Origin: Pontiella sp.
GTDB taxonomy: Bacteria; Verrucomicrobiota; Kiritimatiellia; Kiritimatiellales; Pontiellaceae
Assembly (NCBI GenBank): GCA_029935255.1
Contig: JAOZKS010000034.1
Location: forward strand, 1-12,896
Direction: 5' to 3'
Length of the DNA: 12,896 nt
The position numbers were made by a program, and so were the translations under genes. Positions 7,286 through 12,896 of this stretch are shown in pieces (the stretch's first letter is position 1; each line of letters begins with the position of its first letter). The notes beneath the pieces are model-generated. The model was not told the DNA's origin. It ran no database searches and saw only the letters and a list, made by a program, of their open reading frames with translations.

Positions 7286-9469
7286 ATGTTAAAGTTTGCC
7301 CCCTTCATAATCACAACTCTTATCGCCTCCTCGGCAATCGCCGACGAAACACAACGCGACTTTGGTTTCCAACCCTTGGAAATCTACAAGTTTGAAAATG
7401 GAATATCCCGATTGATCGTCTCCGATATTAATGGCGACGGACTCGATGACATTCTCTTTTCCAACAACCATATTTCGCGGCTTGAAATACTCGTTCGGAA
7501 ACCGGATATAGAGGGCACAGACACGCTCCCTGAACTGGAAGACCAGTTTGAAAACAAGGGGATGATTGTCGATCAAAGCCTCAAGGCCTTGCGCGTGGAC
7601 GACCTCAACGACGACGGGCGGCTCGACATCATCACCTTCGGCACCGCGATTGGTCTTCAGATTCGCTATCAACAGGAAGACGGATTGTTTGGCGAACCGA
7701 ACCGTATATTCATCAAAAACCCGACCTCCGTTACCACCATTCAGGTGGGCGACCTGAATGGAAACGGGCAGAAAGATATTCTGGTCTGCCGCCGGAACCA
7801 GGCCGACCTGCACTGGAACAGCGAAGCGGCTCCTTTTCTGGAGAAAAAGACCCTCACCTTCTCCGTCGATAAAAGTTTTTATGGCGATATAGCCGACATC
7901 AACAACGACGGAATCGCGGATCTCGCGTTCCACTTCACCGCCACCCGGAACCCTTTGAAAGTTCGCTTTGGAAAGGGTGAAGGGCTCTATGGAATCGAGC
8001 AGCCGATCGATCTCCCGCCGCGGCACTACATGGATATTCTTCAACCCGAAGGCTCCCCCCCCCAGATCGGCATGATCCTGCGCAATCGACTTGCATTTCG
8101 CCTCTACGACTTTGACGAGAAAGAACAACCCCCTCTCCTGAGTGCACAGGAAATCTCGCCCGCCCGCATCGGGCTTGAAGGAACCAGCAAGAAAGCACCC
8201 CCGGCATGGGTAGCCGCCGATTTCGATTCCGATGGATACGACGATCTGCTGGTCGCCGCACCCGAACTCAGCCGCCTCCACCTCTATCATGGCTCAGCGG
8301 ACGGACTCGACCCCGAGCCTCGGCGCATTGATACCCTCTCTGAGGTTACGCGCCTCTCCCGTCTGGCCAGCGGCGATATTCTGGTGGTCAGCAAAAAAGA
8401 AAAGATTGCAGCGCAGCACTCGGCGGAATCCCTCGAGCGGTTCCCCGCCATCCTCAAGACACCGGGCAATGTGCTCGCGGGGTGCGCCATCGAATCCCTC
8501 GACGAAAGCTGGTTTGTCTGCAAAAACGACGACAAAGAACTGCAACTCGTCCGCATGGAGAACGGCGGAGGAAACGTCGAAGTCCATCCCCTCGACATGC
8601 AAAACGATCCGGCGGACCTACTGGCATTCCAACTTCCGGAAAATAAAATTGGCTTACTCTTCTTCATGGCTTACGACACCCCGAAAATGTCCATTTTCGA
8701 TCACGGAAAAATCGAGTCTCTCACCAGCGAATCCTTCCGAGCCCTCACCCAGTCGCTTGTCCTTTCCAATATTCGACTTGGAGCCCCAGGGGACGGCACG
8801 GAGCTTATCGTTTCACAAAAGGCAATCGCCCGGCGTTTCAAATGGCAGGGCGACCGCTATGAAGTCACCCGCCAATTCAACCCGGAAAACCCGCGCGGCG
8901 AACTCATTGCGTCCACGGAATATAAACTGATTGATGGATCGCCCGGCACCCTGCTCTACGACCGTAACGCTGGCGACCTCGTTCGTTTCGATGCCGAAAG
9001 CGACGACTGGGGAAAGATTCATATTCCGGATGCCGAACAAACCATCTTCGACCTTGTGCAACTGAAAAATAAGAACCGCGATACTATCATCCTGCTTGAC
9101 CGCACCGGACTGAACGAAATCCAAAGCAACGGAACCCGCCTGGCTCCTGTATCGCAAGCAGAATATGTGTCGCCATCCGAAGACCCCATGCTGGCCTATG
9201 CCAAGGCCATCAAGCTGGGTTCCCCTCCCCGGCCCATGGTGGCGCTTGTCGACCCCGCCAACCGAGCCATCGAGATCGTATCTCAGATTGATGGCGAACT
9301 GCACAAGGAACTCGTATTCGAGGTTTTTCTCACGTCCGACTTCGTGAACCGAAAACAAAACCGCGGTACCGAGCCGCACGATGTCGAATCCGGAGATCTC
9401 AATGGCGACGGCATTGGCGACCTCATCGTCCTCAGTCAGGACAAGTTGTTGATTTATCTGGGGGAATAA
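7286..9469 (+). CDS. Exported VCBS/FG-GAP repeat (beta-propeller) protein
   Basis: A 727-residue protein with a signal peptide (about residues 1-19, MLKFAPFIITTLIASSAIA). Six calcium-binding FG-GAP/VCBS loops of the form DxNxDGxxD are visible: starting at Asp47 (DINGDG), Asp106 (DLNDDG), Asp156 (DLNGNG), Asp204 (DINNDG), Asp312 (DFDSDG) and Asp704 (DLNGDG). The family folds as seven-bladed beta-propellers, often for binding or adhesion at the cell surface. Residues 330-700 lack clear loops but keep beta-strand-like periodicity, so a second, degenerate propeller is likely. The start at 7286 follows AAGGA (7274-7278) by seven bases and lies 39 bases after the previous stop, supporting an operon of three exported proteins. 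No anchor, membrane helix or sorting signal is seen at the C-terminus, which ends just after the last loop. Confidence 0.88.
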   Translation: MLKFAPFIITTLIASSAIADETQRDFGFQPLEIYKFENGISRLIVSDINGDGLDDILFSNNHISRLEILVRKPDIEGTDTLPELEDQFENKGMIVDQSLKALRVDDLNDDGRLDIITFGTAIGLQIRYQQEDGLFGEPNRIFIKNPTSVTTIQVGDLNGNGQKDILVCRRNQADLHWNSEAAPFLEKKTLTFSVDKSFYGDIADINNDGIADLAFHFTATRNPLKVRFGKGEGLYGIEQPIDLPPRHYMDILQPEGSPPQIGMILRNRLAFRLYDFDEKEQPPLLSAQEISPARIGLEGTSKKAPPAWVAADFDSDGYDDLLVAAPELSRLHLYHGSADGLDPEPRRIDTLSEVTRLSRLASGDILVVSKKEKIAAQHSAESLERFPAILKTPGNVLAGCAIESLDESWFVCKNDDKELQLVRMENGGGNVEVHPLDMQNDPADLLAFQLPENKIGLLFFMAYDTPKMSIFDHGKIESLTSESFRALTQSLVLSNIRLGAPGDGTELIVSQKAIARRFKWQGDRYEVTRQFNPENPRGELIASTEYKLIDGSPGTLLYDRNAGDLVRFDAESDDWGKIHIPDAEQTIFDLVQLKNKNRDTIILLDRTGLNEIQSNGTRLAPVSQAEYVSPSEDPMLAYAKAIKLGSPPRPMVALVDPANRAIEIVSQIDGELHKELVFEVFLTSDFVNRKQNRGTEPHDVESGDLNGDGIGDLIVLSQDKLLIYLGE

Positions 9470-9581
9470 ACTCGGCAGGACTCTCATTAGGTTCTGCCCA
9501 ATGTATGGGGGCAGGTCACTTTATATCCGAACCCTTGTTTTGATGTTGCTATCTATCGCACGCTCAGAGCATGCTGTTCCA

Positions 9582-10724
9582 ATGGAAAAGGTGAAAAAAA
9601 CGAACCGTTACGGACTTCCCCATATCGTGCGTCAAGTCAACCTGAAAGCGGTTATCCGGCAGATGCGGCAGATGGAGGTTTTTTCTAAAATCGACTTGGC
9701 ACGCGAACTGGGCATCAGCACGACTACAATGACCAAACTCTACGCCCAACTGGAAACGGATCATGTGATTGAAAAAAGCCCGGAACGCGACACATCATTC
9801 GGTCGCCCCAAAATCCTCTATCGGCTTGCCCCTACTTTGCAGGTGGGAGCCATCGTGATTGATGTGGAAACCACCACACTCTGCTTTTCTGATTTGCAAG
9901 GCGAACTCTTGATCCGGAACCAAATAAGCTTCCCTACCGGGGACCATCTTCAAAATTTATTTGCCCGCATAGAAAAGGAATTCACCCGCCTCAGAGAAAA
10001 ACTCGAAGCACCCTGTCGGCTTCTCGGCGTTTGTATTCCCGGGCTCATTGAAAAGGATTCCGGTAAAAGCATGCTCAACCCGAACCTTCACTGGCTGGAA
10101 GAAACCTGCCCGGCAAAGGAACTTGGCGAACGGCTCAACTGTCCGTCCATCCTCATGCACGAAGAAAAAGCACTGAATCGCGCTCAGCCGAAGGCGACCG
10201 ATGATCTCTCTGATTATATCACGATCGACTTTAGCGCCGGTGTTGGCATGAGCGTCGTCGCCAACGGAAAATACCTCTCAGGAACTTCTGGTTTTGCCGG
10301 CGAAATCGGACACATCGTCATGAACCCTGATGGAAAACTTTGTGGATGCGGGAATCGTGGCTGTCTTGAAACACTCGCAAGCGACCTTGTTTTTCATACA
10401 GAAACCGGCTCACCCATGGATGAAGCCCTGCTACAGCTTGAAAAAGGTGAGCAACGAACTACCGAAGCCGCTCTTAAAGTAATCGAAGAACAGGCAAAAG
10501 GTATCGCCGCCGTCATTAATATCTTCAATCCCAAAAAGCTCTTTGTCTACAGCCGCCTTGCCGAAGCCTATCCTAAGTATATCGAGACTCTCCGGAGCAA
10601 GGCAGGCAAACGGTCTCTCACCCTGTCATTTGATCGGTGCACCATTGAAACCACCCGCAAAGGAAAGCTCCAAGGAGCCCTTCTGCTAACCATCGATCAA
10701 CTCATTGAACAGGCTACTTTCTAA
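9582..10724 (+). CDS. ROK-family transcriptional regulator (NagC/XylR type)
   Basis: A 380-residue protein. Residues 20-80 form a winged helix-turn-helix (KIDLARELGISTTTMTKLYAQLETDHVIEKSP), then GRPK as the wing. Residues 85-380 form the ROK sugar-kinase-like domain. The ROK zinc site is complete: His244 in GEIGHIV, then Cys254, Cys256 and Cys261 in CGCGNRGC. The kinase motifs are degenerate: the phosphate loop reads DVETTT instead of DxGxT, and the region where kinases have a catalytic Asp (NDA) reads HEEKA at 193-197. It therefore probably binds a sugar or sugar phosphate and controls transcription without phosphorylating anything. The effector and target genes are unknown; no sugar-use gene is in the window. 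Start 9582 fits the family; a longer frame from 9501 would add 27 residues with no ROK counterpart. The 9470-9581 gap shows no clear promoter. Confidence 0.88.
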   Translation: MEKVKKTNRYGLPHIVRQVNLKAVIRQMRQMEVFSKIDLARELGISTTTMTKLYAQLETDHVIEKSPERDTSFGRPKILYRLAPTLQVGAIVIDVETTTLCFSDLQGELLIRNQISFPTGDHLQNLFARIEKEFTRLREKLEAPCRLLGVCIPGLIEKDSGKSMLNPNLHWLEETCPAKELGERLNCPSILMHEEKALNRAQPKATDDLSDYITIDFSAGVGMSVVANGKYLSGTSGFAGEIGHIVMNPDGKLCGCGNRGCLETLASDLVFHTETGSPMDEALLQLEKGEQRTTEAALKVIEEQAKGIAAVINIFNPKKLFVYSRLAEAYPKYIETLRSKAGKRSLTLSFDRCTIETTRKGKLQGALLLTIDQLIEQATF

Positions 10725-10784
10725 CCTAGCCCTTGAATTCCGCCTACCTTCCATCCCAGCCACGAGTCATGTCTGACGTACAAG

Positions 10785-10820
10785 AAAAAAGCACCCTCGA
10801 AACTGCGGGGGTGCTTTCTT
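10785..10820. terminator. Bidirectional intrinsic terminator between convergent genes
   Basis: AAGCACCC at 10789-10796 pairs with GGGTGCTT at 10809-10816. Three more pairs (one G-T) extend the stem to 11 and leave a six-base loop at 10800-10805. On the minus strand the stem leads into TTTT/TTC (10785-10790), and on the plus strand into TTTCTT. It starts about 20 bases after the stop of the minus-strand membrane protein gene and about 65 bases after the ROK stop, so it probably serves mainly the sigma operon and secondarily the ROK gene. Confidence 0.8.
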
Positions 10821-10836
10821 CATTCAGGAGAAATGG

Positions 10837-11313
10837 TTATCGCTCTTCAAGGCGTCCGGCAGGAATGATGCTGCCGTCGCCACCGCTAGGGAGGGCAAAA
10901 AGCTCTAGATTATTAGGTAGCTGGGGATAGGAAATTGAGTTTGTAGCGGTAATTCCACCGCTGGAATCATATGCCGCAATGCTATTGTCGGAGGTGTATA
11001 TCCCGGTTTTGCCTGTCGCATGTTTTTGCGAACTGATTCCGAGAAACTGAAGTCCGCCGAAAACAATGAATAGCGCGGCAATGCCATAGCGCGGTTCCGC
11101 AAAGAACCACGGGATGTTCATCTCGAGCAGGTCGCCCAGATTCCAATGCTTCCGGTGGCTGATTTCACGAACCTTACGCATGATGTTCTGCTTGTTTTTG
11201 GTGATACGACTAGCCACGGGAGTCTCGTACCGTTTAAGGAGCAACAGTTGCCGAAGCAACGGATCCACCTGATCCTCTTCCATCATTTCCATACTGTTAT
11301 TATTGTCTGTCAT
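10837..11313 (-). CDS. Single-pass membrane protein, probable anti-sigma factor
   Basis: A 158-residue protein. Residues 1-75 are hydrophilic and probably cytoplasmic, with an acidic start (MEMMEEDQVDP), a leucine-rich helix (LLRQLLLLKRYETP) and a basic stretch (KNKQNIMRKVREISHRKHW). One membrane helix lies at about 77-93 (GIAALFIVFGGLQFLGI). The remaining 65 residues, rich in Ser, Gly, Asn and Pro, would lie in the periplasm. This layout and the position directly after an ECF sigma gene, with stop and start sharing one base (TAATG), point to an anti-sigma factor. However, the HxxxCxxC zinc anti-sigma motif is absent, there is no cysteine at all, and no family is recognised. The role is therefore inferred from context. 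The start at 11313 is favoured by coupling to the sigma stop; in-frame Mets at residues 8, 10 and 11 are alternatives. Confidence 0.7.
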   Translation of the reverse strand: MTDNNNSMEMMEEDQVDPLLRQLLLLKRYETPVASRITKNKQNIMRKVREISHRKHWNLGDLLEMNIPWFFAEPRYGIAALFIVFGGLQFLGISSQKHATGKTGIYTSDNSIAAYDSSGGITATNSISYPQLPNNLELFALPSGGDGSIIPAGRLEER

Positions 11314-11930
11314 TACATGAATTCCGCTAGTTCTGCCTGCATCTGCCTTCTTGCGTAGAATAACCGAGATCGAACCGTGCCAACCGATGCCCCCACCACT
11401 TTTGCAATCTCTTCGTGTGGAATACCCTGCATATCATGCATAACCACAACGGTTCTGTGCTTTTCAGACAGGCTTTGCAGAGCTTCGTTCAATTTTATTT
11501 GAAGTTCCGACAAACTTAGGTTTCGCAGAGGCGATCCCTTGGTGGTCAGGTCATGGTAAACCTCGTCTGTCTTGATCTCCTGATCGAACTGATCCAAGCT
11601 CAGCGCACGCTTGCGGTTGCGCTTTTTGCGGTAGTTGATGGTTTTGTTAACGGCGATGCGGTAGAGCCATGTGTAAAATGAGGATTTCCCCTTAAAACGA
11701 GGCAGAGCCTCGTAGGCCTTCACAAAAACCTCCTGCGTAAGGTCTTCGGCATCCTCGCGGTTGCTCGTCATGTTGTAGGTCAGGCCATAGATCCTGCCGT
11801 GATAGCGCTCAACCAGCTCGTCGAATGCATGCACATCTCCCTTTTGAGCCTGAATAACCAGATCCACATCAGAAGGACCGACATCCTCTGCTTGCGGGGC
11901 TTCATCATTAAAATTTGCGTCACGAACCAT
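11313..11930 (-). CDS. RNA polymerase ECF sigma factor (RpoE/SigW-like)
   Basis: A 205-residue sigma70-family factor of group 4. Region 2 covers about residues 36-105: FDELVERYHGRIYGLTYNM, the core-binding DAEDLTQEVFVKAYEAL at 60-76, FKGKSSFYTWLYRIAVNKTINYRKK at 79-103. Region 4 covers about 145-200: LNEALQSLSEKHRTVVVMHDMQGIPHEEIAKVVGASVGTVRSRLFYAR, with the -35-reading helix-turn-helix. There is no region 3 and no extra C-terminal domain. The gene lies 90 bases after the udg stop, so it may have its own promoter. Its stop overlaps the ATG of the membrane protein gene by one base, so the two are translated together. Genes that need this sigma factor are not visible here. No strong ribosome site precedes the start at 11930; the N-terminal 30 residues are variable in the family. 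Confidence 0.9.
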   Translation of the reverse strand: MVRDANFNDEAPQAEDVGPSDVDLVIQAQKGDVHAFDELVERYHGRIYGLTYNMTSNREDAEDLTQEVFVKAYEALPRFKGKSSFYTWLYRIAVNKTINYRKKRNRKRALSLDQFDQEIKTDEVYHDLTTKGSPLRNLSLSELQIKLNEALQSLSEKHRTVVVMHDMQGIPHEEIAKVVGASVGTVRSRLFYARRQMQAELAEFM

Positions 11931-12020
11931 GATTGCGCGCCATACTAGGCAAAAGCGGGTATCTTTCCAGTGAAAAACACAAAGACTATTAATCTATTAT
12001 CAACATTCATCCAAAGTCGC

Positions 12021-12785
12021 CTATTTCCCCTTTGACGAAGGCTCCCTGCCCAATTCCTTAAGCACCAATTGCAGATCCTGCCAGACCACTTTCTTTTTCG
12101 ACGGGTCGCGCAGGAGGTACGATGGATGAAACGTCGGCATGAGTTTAATGCCCTCGCAGTCCTGCCATGTGCCGCGCAACCGAGTGATTCCCGCAGTCTT
12201 GCCTAATAACCCCTTGATGGCCGTAGCCCCCAATCCAACGATGACCCTAGGCTTGATCAGCCTAATCTGCTGCCGCAGATAGGGCATACACTTTTCCATC
12301 TCTTCGGGAAGTGGCGTACGGTTGCCCGGCGGGCGGCACTTCACGACATTGGCAATAAAAACCTGCTCCCGCTCATAGCCCATCGCCTCGATCATCTTCG
12401 TCAAAAGCTGACCCGCCTTTCCCACAAACGGACGGCCCTGAGCATCCTCATCCGCCCCCGGCCCCTCGCCAATAAAAAGAATGTCGGGCGAATCGGCATT
12501 CCCTTCGCCCGAAACCGTATTCGTGCGGGCATGGAAAAGCGGGCAGTTGCGGCAGGAAGAGATATGTGCCGAGATTTCTTCCAATGACCCGAAATTATCC
12601 GGAACGGCCACTTCCTTTACCGCCGCCGTCGGCTCAGTCGCCACAACCGGTTCCTCCGACGGCTCCCTAGCCAGCTCCGCCAATACTGCGCGGTCAACCT
12701 CCAGTCGCTGAACTCCTTCGTCGCGTTGGTATTCCAGATAGTTTTCCAGATTGGCAATCAGAGTATGGAATGTAGTTTCAGCCAT
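12021..12785 (-). CDS. Uracil-DNA glycosylase, family 4 (Fe-S type)
   Basis: A 254-residue DNA repair enzyme that removes uracil from DNA. Four cysteines fit the [4Fe-4S] cluster of family 4: Cys78 and Cys81 (CRNCPLF), Cys150 (VVKCRPPGNRTP) and Cys166 (EKCMPYL). Motif 1 reads GEGPGADEDAQGRPFVGKAGQLL from 107, and motif 3 is FHPSYLLRD from 219. The core is about residues 65-245; residues 1-65 are an N-terminal extension (acidic and Glu/Val/Ala-rich) beyond the shorter archaeal members. The start at 12785 is chosen because it overlaps the end of the upstream pseudouridine synthase gene by eight bases (ATGGCTGA), a typical coupled arrangement, and because the 37 in-frame codons further upstream are that other gene read in a different frame. 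Confidence 0.93.
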   Translation of the reverse strand: MAETTFHTLIANLENYLEYQRDEGVQRLEVDRAVLAELAREPSEEPVVATEPTAAVKEVAVPDNFGSLEEISAHISSCRNCPLFHARTNTVSGEGNADSPDILFIGEGPGADEDAQGRPFVGKAGQLLTKMIEAMGYEREQVFIANVVKCRPPGNRTPLPEEMEKCMPYLRQQIRLIKPRVIVGLGATAIKGLLGKTAGITRLRGTWQDCEGIKLMPTFHPSYLLRDPSKKKVVWQDLQLVLKELGREPSSKGK

Positions 12786-12896
12786 TAAATTCGTTCCGCA
12801 AAATTCCGATGAGAAGGTGCATATCATTGGGTAACGGTGCTTCGAAAGAAAGCCTTTTCCCGTGGATTGGATGAGTAAACTCCAACCGAGCAGCAA
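12778..12896 (-). CDS. RluA/RluD-family rRNA pseudouridine synthase, C-terminus only (partial)
   Basis: Read on the minus strand in the frame whose first full codon starts at 12894, the last 38 codons give AARLEFTHPIHGKRLSFEAP, then LPNDMHLLIGILRNEFNG and TGA. This is the typical end of RluA/RluD-type 23S rRNA uridine-to-pseudouridine synthases (HPxxGxxLxFxAPLPxDM). The catalytic domain lies beyond the window edge, so the exact target site in rRNA cannot be told. It overlaps the udg start by eight bases and is the likely upstream operon partner. Confidence 0.82.
   Translation of the reverse strand, partial: AARLEFTHPIHGKRLSFEAPLPNDMHLLIGILRNEFNG

Noticed and set aside
7289..8290. Long minus-strand open frame (333 codons) inside the VCBS gene
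   Set aside because: It lies fully antisense to a gene with signal peptide and clear calcium loops; the frame stays open because of GC-rich codon pattern, and its product matches no family I recognise.
9501..9581. N-terminal extension of the ROK regulator from the ATG at 9501, resembling a hydrophobic leader (YIRTLVLMLLSIA)
   Set aside because: ROK regulators are cytoplasmic DNA-binding proteins and begin shortly before the winged helix; the hydrophobic run is best explained as untranslated leader.
10771..10930. Small plus-strand frame starting ATGTCTGACGTACAAG after the ROK gene
   Set aside because: It runs through the terminator hairpin and then antisense to the membrane protein gene; composition is arginine/serine/proline-rich like a shadow frame and no ribosome site precedes it.
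11931..12020. Possible promoters for the sigma gene on the minus strand (TTGGAT-17-TAATAG, or GGAAAG with TAGTAT as an ECF-like pair)
   Set aside because: Each box matches only about half of its consensus, and the AT-rich gap offers many such pairs; not strong enough to list.

Overview
The window looks like chromosomal DNA of moderate GC from a Gram-negative bacterium of the PVC superphylum, most likely a Kiritimatiellota/Pontiella-like organism. This placement is an inference from protein style: a secreted trypsin-like protease with a calcium-loop linker and a C-terminal beta domain ending in FYRVRAKLR, a large VCBS/FG-GAP protein, and a two-domain ROK regulator. No rRNA or tRNA fixes the taxonomy. 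Coding density is high and no stretch over 300 bases lacks a gene.

Left part (1-4522): a complete secreted serine protease gene on the minus strand ends exactly at base 1. A divergent gap of about 215 bases carries a long imperfect inverted repeat. Then come cmoA and cmoB on the plus strand, which together make the carboxymethyl group of the wobble uridine modification cmo5U34 in tRNA. A second, inverted copy of the same palindromic element lies just after cmoB, so the pair is bracketed by repeat elements. avtA (valine-pyruvate aminotransferase) follows.

Middle (4561-9469): a good sigma70-type promoter precedes three tightly packed plus-strand genes, each with an AAGGA ribosome site and an N-terminal signal peptide: an HtrA-like (S1C) serine protease without PDZ domain, a 556-residue exported protein of unknown function that resembles DUF3352-type proteins, and a 727-residue VCBS/FG-GAP repeat protein. 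They look like one envelope-directed operon of unknown purpose. This is the least explained part of the window.

Right part (9582-12896): a ROK-family transcriptional regulator with degenerate kinase motifs runs convergent to a minus-strand pair made of an ECF sigma factor and a single-pass membrane protein, which is probably its anti-sigma partner. The two directions are separated by a hairpin that can terminate both. Upstream of the sigma gene, also on the minus strand, are a family 4 (Fe-S) uracil-DNA glycosylase and the last 38 codons of an RluA/RluD-type pseudouridine synthase that runs off the window. These two overlap by 8 bases.

No CRISPR array, transposase, phage gene, toxin-antitoxin pair or known defence system was seen. 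I found no convincing new system. The best candidates for something undescribed are the three-gene exported operon and the sigma/membrane-protein pair lacking a zinc anti-sigma motif.
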